Below, piece after piece: positions 22,282 through 35,751 of a DNA stretch of 64,000 nt. The position numbers and the translations under genes are program-made. The notes beneath the pieces were generated by a model. It did no database searches and had not been told where the DNA came from. It worked only from the letters and a program-made list of their open reading frames with translations. How positions within the stretch are numbered: position 1 is the first letter of the stretch; each line of letters begins with the position of its first letter. Origin of the DNA: Rallus limicola (taxonomy: Eukaryota; Chordata; Aves; Gruiformes; Rallidae); NCBI GenBank assembly GCA_022605955.1, contig JAKCOZ010000106.1, positions 1-64,000 of the forward strand, given 5' to 3'.

Positions 22282-25200
22282 GGAACATGCCTGGAACCTC
22301 CTACGGTGCTTTTCTCGGCCCTAGCAGACTGCAGTTCAAAACATGCTAAACGTCCAGCAATAACTCCCAAAGTAAAGAAGCTAGGCATGAAAGGCATAGC
22401 TTGTCTGAAACCTCCTAACAGGACACACAAGCAGACCCTGTCACTTTGGCTCTCAGCCTTTTCCTTTGCCTGGAAAGAGGGAACATGCCTGGAACCTCCT
22501 ACGGTGCTTTTCTCGGCCCTAGCAGACTGCAGTTCAAAACATGCTAAACGTCCAGCAATAACTCCCAAAGTAAAGAAGCTAGGACTGAAAGGCATAGCTT
22601 GTCTGAAACCTCCTAACAGGACACACAAGCAGACCCTGTCACTTTGGCTCTCAGCCTTTTCCTTTGCCTGGAAAGAGGGAACATGCCTGGAACCTCCTAC
22701 GGTGCTTTTCTCGGCCCTAGCAGACTGCAGTTCAAAACATGCTAAACTTCCAGCAATAACTCCCAAAGTAAAGAAGCTAGGACTGAAAGGCATAGCTTGT
22801 CTGAAACCTCCTAACAGGACACACAAGCAGACCCTGTCACTTTGGCTCTCAGCCTTTTCCTTTGCCTGGAAAGAGGGAACATGCCTGGAACCTCCTACGG
22901 TGCTTTTCTCAGCCCTAGCAGACTGCAGTTCAAAACATGCTAAACGTCCAGCAATAACTCCCAAAGTAAAGAAGCTAGGCATGAAAGGCATAGCTTGTCT
23001 GAAACCTCCTAACAGGACACACAAGCAGACCCTGTCACTTTGGCTCTCAGCCTTTTCCTTTGCCTGGAAAGAGGGAACATGCCTGGAACCTCCTACGGTG
23101 CTTTTCTCGGCCCTAGCAGACTGCAGTTCAAAACATGCTAAACGTCCAGCAATAACTCCCAAAGTAAAGAAGCTAGGACTGAAAGGCATAGCTTGTCTGA
23201 AACCTCCTAACAGGACACACAAGCAGACCCTGTCACTTTGGCTCTCAGCCTTTTCCTTTGTCTGGAAAGAGGGAACATGCCTGGAACCTCCTACGGTGCT
23301 TTTCTCGGCCCTAGCAGACTGCAGTTCAAAACATGCTAAACGTCCAGCAATAACTCCCAAAGTAAAGAAGCTAGGCCTGAAAGGCATAGCTTGTCTGAAA
23401 CCTCCTAACAGGACACACAAGCAGACCCTGTCACTTTGGCTCTCAGCCTTTTCCTTTGTCTGGAAAGAGGGAACATGCCTGGAACCTCCTACGGTGCTTT
23501 TCTCGGCCCTAGCAGACTGCAGTTCAAAACATGCTAAACGTCCAGCAATAACTCCCAAAGTAAAGAAGCTAGGACGAAAAGGCATAGCTTGTCTGAAACC
23601 TCCTAACAGGACACACAAGCAGACCCTGTCACTTTGGCTCTCAGCCTTTTCCTTTGCCTGGAAAGAAGGAACATACCTGCTACCTCCTACAGTGCTTTTC
23701 TCGGCCCTAGCAGACTGCAGTTCAAAACATGCTAAACGTCCAGCAATAACTCCCAAAGTAAAGAAGCTAGGCCTGAAAGGCATAGCTTGTCTGAAACCTC
23801 CTAACAGGACACACAAGCAGACCCTGTCACTTTGGCTCTCAGCCTTTTCCTTTGCCTGGAAAGAGGGAACATGCCTGGAACCTCCTACGGTGCTTTTCTC
23901 GGCCCTAGCAGACTGCAGTTCAAAACATGCTAAACGTCCAGCAATAACTCCCAAAGTAAAGAAGCTAGGACTGAAAGGCATAGCTTGTCTGAAACCTCCT
24001 AACAGGACACACAAGCAGACCCTGTCACTTTGGCTCTCAGCCTTTTCCTTTGCCTGGAAAGAAGGAACATACCTGCTACCTCCTACGGTGCTTTTCTCGG
24101 CCCTAGCAGACTGCAGTTCAAAACATGCTAAACGTCCAGCAATAACTCCCAAAGTAAAGAAGCTAGGCATGAAAGGCATAGCTTGTCTGAAACCTCCTAA
24201 CAGGACACACAAGCAGACCCTGTCACTTTGGCTCTCAGCCTTTTCCTTTGCCTGGAAAGAGGGAACATGCCTGGAACATCCTACGGTGCTTTTCTCGGCC
24301 CTAGCAGACTGCAGTTCAAAACATGCTAAACGTCCAGCAATAACTCCCAAAGTAAAGAAGCTAGGCATGAAAGGCATAGCTTGTCTGAAACCTCCTAACA
24401 GGACACACAAGCAGACCCTGTCACTTTGGCTCTCAGCCTTTTCCTTTGCATGGAAAGAGGGAACATGCATGGAACCTCCTACGGTGCTTTTCTCGGCCCT
24501 AGCAGACTGTAGTTCAAAACATGCTAAACGTCCAGCAATAACTCCCAAAGTAAAGAAGCTAGGCATGAAAGGCATAGCTTGTCTGAAACCTCCTAACAGG
24601 ACACACAAGCAGACCCTGTCACTTTGGCTCTCAGCCTTTTCCTTTGCCTGGAAAGAGGGAACATGCCTGGAACCTCCTACGGTGCTTTTCTCGGCCCTAG
24701 CAGACTGCAGTTCAAAACATGCTAAACGTCCAGCAATAACTCCCAAAGTAAAGAAGCTAGGCATGAAAGGCATAGCTTGTCTGAAACCTCCTAACAGGAC
24801 ACACAAGCAGACCCTGTCACTTTGGCTCTCAGCCTTTTCCTTTGCCTGGAAAGAGGGAACATGCCTGGAACCTCCTACGGTGCTTTTCTCGGCCCTAGCA
24901 GACTGCAGTTCAAAACATGCTAAACGTCCAGCAATAACTCCCAAAGTAAAGAAGCTAGGAATGAAAGGCATAGCTTGTCTGAAACCTCCTAACAGGACAC
25001 ACAAGCAGACCCTGTCACTTTGGCTCTCAGCCTTTTCCTTTGCCTGGAAAGAAGGAACATACCTGCTACCTCCTACAGTGCTTTTCTCGGCCCTAGCAGA
25101 CTGCAGTTCAAAACATGCTAAACGTCCAGCAATAACTCCCAAAGTAAAGAAGCTAGGACTGAAAGGCATAGCTTGTCTGAAACCTCCTAACAGGACACAC

Positions 25201-27429
25201 AAGCAGACCCTGTCACTTTGGCTCTCAGCCTTTTCCTTTGCCTGGAAAGAGGGAACATGCCTGGAACCTCCTACGGTGCTTTTCTCGGCCCTAGCAGACT
25301 GCAGTTCAAAACATGCTAAACGTCCAGCAATAACTCCCAAAGTAAAGAAGCTAGGACGAAAAGGCATAGCTTGTCTGAAACCTCCTAACAGGACACACAA
25401 GCAGACCCTGTCACTTTGGCTCTCAGCCTTTTCCTTTGCCTGGAAAGAAGGAACATACCTGCTACCTCCTACGGTGCTTTTCTCGGCCCTAGCAGACTGC
25501 AGTTCAAAACATGCTAAACGTCCAGCAATAACTCCCAAAGTAAAGAAGCTAGGACTGAAAGGCATAGCTTGTCTGAAACCTCCTAACAGGACACACAAGC
25601 AGACCCTGTCACTTTGGCTCTCAGCCTTTTCCTTTGCCTCGAAAGAAGGAACATACCTGCTACCTCCTACGGTGCTTTTCTCGGCCCTAGCAGACTGCAG
25701 TTCAAAACATGCTAAACGTCCAGCAATAACTCCCAAAGTAAAGAAGCTAGGCATGAAAGGCATAGCTTGTCTGAAACCTCCTAACAGGACACACAAGCAG
25801 ACCCTGTCACTTTGGCTCTCAGCCTTTTCCTTTGCCTGGAAAGAGGGAACATGCCTGGAAACTCCTACGGTGCTTTTCTCGGCCCTAGCAGACTGCTGTT
25901 CAAAACATGCTAAACGTCCAGCAATAACTCCCAAAGTAAAGAAGCTAGGCATGAAAGGCATAGCTTGTCTGAAACCTCCTAACAGGACACACAAGCAGAC
26001 CCTGTCACTTTGGCTCTCAGCCTTTTCCTTTGCCTGGAAAGAGGGAACATGCCTGGAACCTCCTACGGTGCTTTTCTCGGCCCTAGCAGACTGCAGTTCA
26101 AAACATGCTAAACGTCCAGCAATAACTCCCAAAGTAAAGAAGCTAGGCATGAAAGGCATAGCTTGTCTGAAACCTCCTAACAGGACACACAAGCAGACCC
26201 TGTCACTTTGGCTCTCAGCCTTTTCCTTTGCCTGGAAAGAGGGAACATGCCTGGAACCTCCTACGGTGCTTTTCTCGGCCCTAGCAGACTGCAGTTCAAA
26301 ACATGCTAAACGTCCAGCAATAACTCCCAAAGTAAAGAAGCTAGGCATGAAAGGCATAGCTTGTCTGAAACCTCCTAACAGGACACACAAGCAGACCCTG
26401 TCACTTTGGCTCTCAGCCTTTTCCTTTGCCTGGAAAGAGGGAACATGCCTGGAACCTCCTACGGTGCTTTTCTCGGCCCTAGCAGACTGCAGTTCAAAAC
26501 ATGCTAAACGTCCAGCAATAACTCCCAAAGTAAAGAAGCTAGGCATGAAAGGCATAGCTTGTCTGAAACCTCCTAACAGGACACACAAGCAGACCCTGTC
26601 ACTTTGGCTCTCAGCCTTTTCCTTTGCCTGGAAAGAGGGAACATGCCTGGAACCTCCTACGGTGCTTTTCTCGGCCCTAGCAGACTGCAGTTCAAAACAT
26701 GCTAAACGTCCAGCAATAACTCCCAAAGTAAAGAAGCTAGGACTGAAAGGCATAGCTTGTCTGAAACCTCCTAACAGGACACACAAGGAGACCCTGTCAC
26801 TTTGGCTCTCAGCCTTTTCCTTTGCCTGGAAAGAGGGAACATGCCTGGAACCTCCTACGGTGCTTTTCTCGGCCCTAGCAGACTGCAGTTCAAAACATGC
26901 TAAACGTCCAGCAATAACTCCCAAAGTAAAGAAGCTAGGACTGAAAGGCATAGCTTGTCTGAAACCTCCTAACAGGACACACAAGCAGACCCTGTCACTT
27001 TGGCTCTCAGCCTTTTCCTTTGCCTGGAAAGAAGGAACATACCTGCTACCTCCTACGGTGCTTTTCTCGGCCCTAGCAGACTGCAGTTCAAAACATGCTA
27101 AACGTCCAGCAATAACTCCCAAAGTAAAGAAGCTAGGCATGAAAGGCATAGCTTGTCTGAAACCTCCTAACAGGACACACAAGCAGACCCTGTCACTTTG
27201 GCTCTCAGCCTTTTCCTTTGCCTGGAAAGAGGGAACATGCCTGGAACCTCCTACGGTGCTTTTCTCGGCCCTAGCAGACTGCTGTTCAAAACATGCTAAA
27301 CGTCCAGCAATAACTCCCAAAGTAAAGAAGCTAGGCATGAAAGGCATAGCTTGTCTGAAACCTCCTAACAGGACACACAAGCAGACCCTGTCACTTTGGC
27401 TGTCAGCCTTTTCCTTTGCCTGGAAATAG
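22282..27429 (+). repeat. Domain 1 unit, 26 monomers (5,148 bp)
   Basis: Order: M, L, KL, M, V, V, R, B-L, A-L, B, HP, CM, A, A, B-L, R, B-L, B, TP/CC, A, A, A, E, A-L, B, CC plus terminal marker. The V monomer is doubled, AP is absent, and a second R monomer (about 25,350) sits in a new context. Private changes are GCCTCGAAAG at about 25,638 and GGCTGTCAGCC at about 27,400. The displaced R monomer looks like a local exchange product. Confidence 0.86.
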
Positions 27430-30003
27430 GGAACATGCCTGGAACCTCCTACGGTGCTTTTCTCGGCCCTAGCAGACTGCAGTTCAAAACATGCTAAACG
27501 TCCAGCAATAACTCCCAAAGTAAAGAAGCTAGGCATGAAAGGCATAGCTTGTCTGAAACCTCCTAACAGGACACACAAGCAGACCCTGTCACTTTGGCTC
27601 TCAGCCTTTTCCTTTGCCTGGAAAGAGGGAACATGCCTGGAACCTCCTACGGTGCTTTTCTCGGCCCTAGCAGACTGCAGTTCAAAACATGCTAAACGTC
27701 CAGCAATAACTCCCAAAGTAAAGAAGCTAGGACTGAAAGGCATAGCTTGTCTGAAACCTCCTAACAGGACACACAAGCAGACCCTGTCACTTTGGCTCTC
27801 AGCCTTTTCCTTTGCCTGGAAAGAGGGAACATGCCTGGAACCTCCTACGGTGCTTTTCTCGGCCCTAGCAGACTGCAGTTCAAAACATGCTAAACTTCCA
27901 GCAATAACTCCCAAAGTAAAGAAGCTAGGACTGAAAGGCATAGCTTGTCTGAAACCTCCTAACAGGACACACAAGCAGACCCTGTCACTTTGGCTCTCAG
28001 CCTTTTCCTTTGCCTGGAAAGAGGGAACATGCCTGGAACCTCCTACGGTGCTTTTCTCAGCCCTAGCAGACTGCAGTTCAAAACATGCTAAACGTCCAGC
28101 AATAACTCCCAAAGTAAAGAAGCTAGGACGAAAAGGCATAGCTTGTCTGAAACCTCCTAACAGGACACACAAGCAGACCCTGTCACTTTGGCTCTCAGCC
28201 TTTTCCTTTGCCTGGAAAGAAGGAACATACCTGCTACCTCCTACAGTGCTTTTCTCGGCCCTAGCAGACTGCAGTTCAAAACATGCTAAACGTCCAGCAA
28301 TAACTCCCAAAGTAAAGAAGCTAGGCCTGAAAGGCATAGCTTGTCTGAAACCTCCTAACAGGACACACAAGCAGACCCTGTCACTTTGGCTCTCAGCCTT
28401 TTCCTTTGCCTGGAAAGAGGGAACATGCCTGGAACCTCCTACGGTGCTTTTCTCGGCCCTAGCAGACTGCAGTTCAAAACATGCTAAACGTCCAGCAATA
28501 ACTCCCAAAGTAAAGAAGCTAGGACTGAAAGGCATAGCTTGTCTGAAACCTCCTAACAGGACACACAAGCAGACCCTGTCACTTTGGCTCTCAGCCTTTT
28601 CCTTTGCCTGGAAAGAAGGAACATACCTGCTACCTCCTACGGTGCTTTTCTCGGCCCTAGCAGACTGCAGTTCAAAACATGCTAAACGTCCAGCAATAAC
28701 TCCCAAAGTAAAGAAGCTAGGACTGAAAGGCATAGCTTGTCTGAAACCTCCTAACAGGACACACAAGCAGACCCTGTCACTTTGGCTCTCAGCCTTTTCC
28801 TTTGCCTGGAAAGAGGGAACATGCCTGGAACCTCCTACGGTGCTTTTCTCGGCCCTAGCAGACTGCAGTTCAAAACATGCTAAACGTCCAGCAATAACTC
28901 CCAAAGTAAAGAAGCTAGGACTGAAAGGCATAGCTTGTCTGAAACCTCCTAACAGGACACACAAGCAGACCCTGTCACTTTGGCTCTCAGCCTTTTCCTT
29001 TGCCTGGAAAGAGGGAACATGCCTGGAACCTCCTATGGTGCTTTTCTCGGCCCTAGCAGACTGCAGTTCAAAACATGCTAAACGTCCAGCAATAACTCCC
29101 AAAGTAAAGAAGCTAGGCATGAAAGGCATAGCTTGTCTGAAACCTCCTAACAGGACACACAAGCAGACCCTGTCACTTTGGCTCTCAGCCTTTTCCTTTG
29201 CCTGGAAAGAAGGAACATACCTGCTACCTCCTACAGTGCTTTTCTCGGCCCTAGCAGACTGCAGTTCAAAACATGCTAAACGTCCAGCAATAACTCCCAA
29301 AGTAAAGAAGCTAGGCATGAAAGGCATAGCTTGTCTGAAACCTCCTAACAGGACACACAAGCAGACCCTGTCACTTTGGCTCTCAGCCTTTTCCTTTGCC
29401 TGGAAAGAGGGAACATGCCTGGAACCTCCTACGGTGCTTTTCTCGGCCCTAGCAGACTGCAGTTCAAAACATGCTAAACGTCCAGCAATAACTCCCAAAG
29501 TAAAGAAGCTAGGCATGAAAGGCATAGCTTGTCTGAAACCTCCTAACAGGACACACAAGCAGACCCTGTCACTTTGGCTCTCAGCCTTTTCCTTTGCCTG
29601 GAAAGAGGGAACATGCCTGGAACCTCCTACGGTGCTTTTCTCGGCCCTAGCAGACTGCAGTTCAAAACATGCTAAACGTCCAGCAATAACTCCCAAAGTA
29701 AAGAAGCTAGGACTGAAAGGCATAGCTTGTCTGAAACCTCCTAACAGGACACACAAGCAGACCCTGTCACTTTGGCTCTCAGCCTTTTCCTTTGCCTGGA
29801 AAGAAGGAACATACCTGCTACCTCCTACAGTGCTTTTCTCGGCCCTAGCAGACTGCAGTTCAAAACATGCTAAACGTCCAGCAATAACTCCCAAAGTAAA
29901 GAAGCTAGGCATGAAAGGCATAGCTTGTCTGAAACCTCCTAACAGGACACACAAGCAGACCCTGTCACTTTGGCTCTCAGCCTTTTCCTTTGCCTGGAAA
30001 TAG
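27430..30003 (+). repeat. Domain 1 rearranged unit, 13 monomers (2,574 bp)
   Basis: Order: M, L, KL, R, B-L, A-L, B-L, A-L, an A monomer with CCTATGGTG (29,036), B, A, A-L, then B with the terminal marker. Here the terminal TGGAAATAGG sits on a B monomer rather than the usual A/CC monomer, so the end is a hybrid. CCTATGGTG otherwise appears only in domain 2 (33,390, 35,766 and 46,855), so this unit already shows domain 2 traits. Confidence 0.85.
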
Positions 30004-32175
30004 GGAACATGCCTGGAACCTCCTACGGTGCTTTTCTCGGCCCTAGCAGACTGCAGTTCAAAACATGCTAAACGTCCAGCAATAACTCCCAAAGTAAAGA
30101 AGCTAGGCATGAAAGGCATAGCTTGTCTGAAACCTCCTAACAGGACACACAAGCAGACCCTGTCACTTTGGCTCTCAGCCTTTTCCTTTGCCTGGAAAGA
30201 GGGAACATGCCTGGAACCTCCTACGGTGCTTTTCTCGGCCCTAGCAGACTGCAGTTCAAAACATGCTAAACGTCCAGCAATAACTCCCAAAGTAAAGAAG
30301 CTAGGACTGAAAGGCATAGCTTGTCTGAAACCTCCTAACAGGACACACAAGCAGACCCTGTCACTTTGGCTCTCAGCCTTTTCCTTTGCCTGGAAAGAGG
30401 GAACATGCCTGGAACCTCCTACGGTGCTTTTCTCGGCCCTAGCAGACTGCAGTTCAAAACATGCTAAACTTCCAGCAATAACTCCCAAAGTAAAGAAGCT
30501 AGGACTGAAAGGCATAGCTTGTCTGAAACCTCCTAACAGGACACACAAGCAGACCCTGTCACTTTGGCTCTCAGCCTTTTCCTTTGCCTGGAAAGAGGGA
30601 ACATGCCTGGAACCTCCTACGGTGCTTTTCTCAGCCCTAGCAGACTGCAGTTCAAAACATGCTAAACGTCCAGCAATAACTCCCAAAGTAAAGAAGCTAG
30701 GCATGAAAGGCATAGCTTGTCTGAAACCTCCTAACAGGACACACAAGCAGACCCTGTCACTTTGGCTCTCAGCCTTTTCCTTTGCCTGGAAAGAGGGAAC
30801 ATGCCTGGAACCTCCTACGGTGCTTTTCTCGGCCCTAGCAGACTGCAGTTCAAAACATGCTAAACGTCCAGCAATAACTCCCAAAGTAAAGAAGCTAGGA
30901 CTGAAAGGCATAGCTTGTCTGAAACCTCCTAACAGGACACACAAGCAGACCCTGTCACTTTGGCTCTCAGCCTTTTCCTTTGTCTGGAAAGAGGGAACAT
31001 GCCTGGAACCTCCTACGGTGCTTTTCTCGGCCCTAGCAGACTGCAGTTCAAAACATGCTAAACGTCCAGCAATAACTCCCAAAGTAAAGAAGCTAGGCCT
31101 GAAAGGCATAGCTTGTCTGAAACCTCCTAACAGGACACACAAGCAGACCCTGTCACTTTGGCTCTCAGCCTTTTCCTTTGTCTGGAAAGAGGGAACATGC
31201 CTGGAACCTCCTACGGTGCTTTTCTCGGCCCTAGCAGACTGCAGTTCAAAACATGCTAAACGTCCAGCAATAACTCCCAAAGTAAAGAAGCTAGGACGAA
31301 AAGGCATAGCTTGTCTGAAACCTCCTAACAGGACACACAAGCAGACCCTGTCACTTTGGCTCTCAGCCTTTTCCTTTGCCTGGAAAGAAGGAACATACCT
31401 GCTACCTCCTACAGTGCTTTTCTCGGCCCTAGCAGACTGCAGTTCAAAACATGCTAAACGTCCAGCAATAACTCCCAAAGTAAAGAAGCTAGGCCTGAAA
31501 GGCATAGCTTGTCTGAAACCTCCTAACAGGACACACAAGCAGACCCTGTCACTTTGGCTCTCAGCCTTTTCCTTTGCCTGGAAAGAGGGAACATGCCTGG
31601 AACCTCCTACGGTGCTTTTCTCGGCCCTAGCAGACTGCAGTTCAAAACATGCTAAACGTCCAGCAATAACTCCCAAAGTAAAGAAGCTAGGACTGAAAGG
31701 CATAGCTTGTCTGAAACCTCCTAACAGGACACACAAGCAGACCCTGTCACTTTGGCTCTCAGCCTTTTCCTTTGCCTGGAAAGAAGGAACATACCTGCTA
31801 CCTCCTACAGTGCTTTTCTCGGCCCTAGCAGACTGCAGTTCAAAACATGCTAAACGTCCAGCAATAACTCCCAAAGTAAAGAAGCTAGGACTGAAAGGCA
31901 TAGCTTGTCTGAAACCTCCTAACAGGACACACAAGCAGACCCTGTCACTTTGGCTCTCAGCCTTTTCCTTTGCCTGGAAAGAGGGAACATGCCTGGAACC
32001 TCCTACGGTGCTTTTCTCGGCCCTAGCAGACTGCAGTTCAAAACATGCTAAACGTCCAGCAATAACTCCCAAAGTAAAGAAGCTAGGACTGAAAGGCATA
32101 GCTTGTCTGAAACCTCCTAACAGGACACACAAGCAGACCCTGTCACTTTGGCTCTCAGCCTTTTCCTTTGCCTAG
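30004..32175 (+). repeat. Last domain 1 unit, about 11 monomers, fused to domain 2
   Basis: Order: M, L, KL, M, V, V, R, B-L, A-L, B-L, A-L. It begins like a full domain 1 unit but never reaches HP, CM, AP, TP or the TGGAAATAGG end. It runs instead into a monomer with CCTAGAAAG (32,173) and CCTAGGGTG (32,202). This is where the two higher-order domains meet. Confidence 0.83.
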
Positions 32176-33969
32176 AAAGAGGGAACATGCCTGGAACCTC
32201 CTAGGGTGCTTTTCTCGGCCCTAGCAGACTGCAGTTCAAAACATGCTAAACGTCCAGCAATAACTCCCAAAGTAAAGAAGCTAGGCATGAAAGGCATAGC
32301 TTGTCTGAAACCTCCTAACAGGACACACAAGCAGACCCTGTCACTTTGGCTCTCAGCCTTTTCCTTTGCCTGGAAAGAAGGAACATACCTGCTACCTCCT
32401 ACAGTGCTTTTCTCGGCCCTAGCAGACTGCAGTTCAAAACATGCTAAACGTCCAGCAATAACTCCCAAAGTAAAGAAGCTAGGCATGAAAGGCATAGCTT
32501 GTCTGAAACCTCCTAACAGGACACACAAGCAGACCCTGTCACTTTGGCTCTCAGCCTTTTCCTTTGCCTGGAAAGAGGGAACATGCCTGGAACCTCCTAC
32601 GGTGCTTTTCTCGGCCCTAGCAGACTGCAGTTCAAAACATGCTAAACGTCCAGCAATAACTCCCAAAGTAAAGAAGCTAGGCATGAAAGGCATAGCTTGT
32701 CTGAAACCTCCTAACAGGACACACAAGCAGACCCTGTCACTTTGGCTCTCAGCCTTTTCCTTTGCCTGGAAAGAGGGAACATGCCTGGAACCTCCTACGG
32801 TGCTTTTCTCGGCCCTAGCAGACTGCAGTTCAAAACATGCTAAACGTCCAGCAATAACTCCCAAAGTAAAGAAGCTAGGACTGAAAGGCATAGCTTGTCT
32901 GAAACCTCCTAACAGGACACACAAGCAGACCCTGTCACTTTGGCTCTCAGCCTTTTCCTTTGCATGGAAAGAGGGAACATGCCTGGAACCTCCTACGGTG
33001 CTTTTCTCGGCCCTAGCAGACTGCAGTTCAAAACATGCTAAACGTCCAGCAATAACTCCCAAAGTAAAGAAGCTAGGCATGAAAGGCATAGCTTGTCTGA
33101 AACCTCCTAACAGGACACACAAGCAGACCCTGTCACTTTGGCTCTCAGCCTTTTCCTTTGCCTGGAAAGAGGGAACATGCCTGGAACCTCCTACGGTGCT
33201 TTTCTCGGCCCTAGCAGACTGCAGTTCAAAACATGCTAAACGTCCAGCAATAACTCCCAAAGTAAAGAAGCTAGGCATGAAAGGCATAGCTTGTCTGAAA
33301 CCTCCTAACAGGACACACAAGCAGACCCTGTCACTTTGGCTCTCAGCCTTTTCCTTTGCCTGGAAAGAGGGAACATGCCTGGAACCTCCTATGGTGCTTT
33401 TCTCGGCTCTAGCAGACTGCAGTTCAAAACATGCTAAACGTCCAGCAATAACTCCCAAAGTAAAGAAGCTAGGACTGAAAGGCATAGCTTGTCTGAAACC
33501 TCCTAACAGGACACACAAGCAGACCCTGTCACTTTGGCTCTCAGCCTTTTCCTTTGCCTGGAAAGAGGGAACATGCCTGGAAGCTCCTACGGTGCTTTTC
33601 TCGGCCCTAGCAGACTGCAGTTCAAAACATGCTAAACGTCCAGCAATAACTCCCAAAGTAAAGAAGCTAGGACTGAAAGGCATAGCTTGTCTGAAACCTC
33701 CTAACAGGACACACAAGCAGACCCTGTCACTTTGGCTCTCAGCCTTTTCCTTTGCCTGGAAAGAAGGAACATACCTGCTACCTCCTACAGTGCTTTCCTC
33801 GGCCCTAGCAGACTGCAGTTCAAAACATGCTAAACGTCCAGCAATAACTCCCAAAGTAAAGAAGCTAGGACTGAAAGGCATAGCTTGTCTGAAACCTCCT
33901 AACAGGACACACAAGCAGACCCTGTCACTTTGGCTCTCAGCCTTTTCCTTTGCCTGGAAAGAGGGAACA

Positions 33970-34167
33970 TGCCTGGAACCTCCTACGGTGCTTTTCTCGG
34001 CCCTAACAGACTGCATGACAAAACATGCTAAACGTCCAGCAATAACTCCCAAAGTAAAGAAGCTAGGCATGAAAGGCATAGCTTGTCTGAAACCTCCTAA
34101 CAGGACACACAAGCAGACCCTGTCACTTTGGCTCTCAGCCTTTTCCTTTGCCTGGAAAGAGGGAACA
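33970..34167 (+). repeat. DM monomer 1 (diverged subtype)
   Basis: It carries CCCTAACAGACTGCATGACA in place of CCCTAGCAGACTGCAGTTCA, at least four linked changes in 20 bp that also remove the CTGCAG site. It lacks the AATAACGCCC change found in the other four DM monomers, so it may represent the earlier state or a partial conversion. Confidence 0.85.
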
Positions 34168-35553
34168 TGCCTGGAACCTCCTACGGTGCTTTTCTCGTCC
34201 CTAGCAGACTGCAGTTCAAAACATGCTAAACGTCCAGCAATAACTCCCAAAGTAAAGAAGCTAGGACTGAAAGGCATAGCTTGTCTGAAACCTCCTAACA
34301 GGACACACAAGCAGACCCTGTCACTTTTGCTCTCAGCCTTTTCCTTTGCCTGGAAAGAGGGAACATGCCTGGAACCTCCTACGGTGCTTTTCTCGGCCCT
34401 AGCAGACTGCAGTTCAAAACATGCTAAACGTCCAGCAATAACTCCCAAAGTAAAGAAGCTAGGACTGAAAGGCATAGCTTGTCTGAAACCTCCTAACAGG
34501 ACACACAAGCAGACCCTGTCACTTTGGCTCTCAGCCTTTTCCTTTGCCTGGAAAGAGGGAACATGCCTGGAACCTCCTACGGTGCTTTTCTCGGCCCTAG
34601 CAGACTGCAGTTCAAAACATGCTAAACGTCCAGCAATAACTCCCAAAGTAAAGAAGCTAGGACTGAAAGGCATAGCTTGTCTGAAACCTCCTAACAGTAC
34701 ACACAAGCAGACCCTGTCACTTTGGCTCTCAGCCTTTTCCTTTGCCTGGAAAGAGGGAACATACCTGCTACTTCCTACGGTGCTTTTCTCGGCCCTAGCA
34801 GACTGCAGTTCAAAACATGCTAAACGTCCAGCAATAACTCCCAAAGTAAAGAAGCTAGGACTGAAAGGCATAGCTTGTCTGAAACCTCCTAACAGGACAC
34901 ACAAGCAGACCCTGTCACTTTGGCTCTCAGCCTTTTCCTTTGCCTGGAAAGAGGGAACATGCCTGGAACCTCCTACGGTGCTTTTCTCGGCCCTAGCAGA
35001 CTGCAGTTCAAAACATGCTAAACGTCCAGCAATAACTCCCAAAGTAAAGAAGCTAGGCATGAAAGGCATAGCTTGTCTGAAACCTCCTAACAGGACACAC
35101 AAGCAGACCCTGTCACTTTGGCTCTCAGCCTTTTCCTTTGCCTGGAAAGAGGGAACATGCCTGGAAGCTCCTACGGTGCTTTTCTCGGCCCTAGCAGACT
35201 GCAGTTCAAAACATGCTAAACGTCCAGCAATAACTCCCAAAGTAAAGAAGCTAGGACTGAAAGGCATAGCTTGTCTGAAACCTCCTAACAGGACACACAA
35301 GCAGACCCTGTCACTTTGGCTCTCAGCCTTTTCCTTTGCCTGGAAAGAAGGAACATACCTGCTACCTCCTACAGTGCTTTCCTCGGCCCTAGCAGACTGC
35401 AGTTCAAAACATGCTAAACGTCCAGCAATAACTCCCAAAGTAAAGAAGCTAGGCATGAAAGGCATAGCTTGTCTGAAACCTCCTAACAGGACACACAAGC
35501 AGACCCTGTCACTTTGGCTCTCAGCCTTTTCCTTTGCCTGGAAAGAGGGAACA

Positions 35554-35751
35554 TGCCTGGAACCTCCTACGGTGCTTTTCTCGGCCCTAACAGACTGCAT
35601 GACAAAACATGCTAAACGTCCAGCAATAACGCCCAAAGTAAAGAAGCTAGGCATGAAAGGCATAGCTTGTCTGAAACCTCCTAACAGGACACACAAGCAG
35701 ACCCTGTCACTTTGGCTCTCAGCCTTTTCCTTTGCCTGGAAAGAGGGAACA
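35554..35751 (+). repeat. DM monomer 2 (diverged subtype)
   Basis: It has the CTGCATGACA cluster together with AATAACGCCC and M state at the loop site (AGGCATG). It is paired with DM monomer 3 at 11,089 bp. Confidence 0.85.

Larger units (their letters stand above)
1..32175 (+). repeat. Higher-order repeat domain 1
   Basis: The domain is defined by recurring ordered sets of variant monomers. The markers are KL, R, V, HP, CM, AP, TP and E, plus a terminal monomer with TGGAAATAGG (a G to T change). That terminal marker occurs at about 3,667, 5,449, 10,201, 16,735, 20,299, 22,279, 27,427 and 30,001 and is absent further right. Intervals are exact multiples of 198 bp (9, 24, 33, 18, 10, 26 and 13 monomers). 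The right limit is set where KL/R/V monomers stop and the CCTAGAAAG marker first appears (about 32,173); this limit is approximate. Confidence 0.88.
33574..35751 (+). repeat. 8-monomer local duplication of the AP / TTTCCTCGG / DM triad
   Basis: Three successive marked monomers occur at 33,574-34,167 and again at 35,158-35,751, an offset of 1,584 bp (8 x 198). They are AP, a B monomer with GTGCTTTCCTCGG, and a DM monomer. The third copy, at 46,247-46,840, belongs to the 11,089-bp duplication. The two local DM copies differ: the first has AATAACTCCC and the later one AATAACGCCC. Confidence 0.86.
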
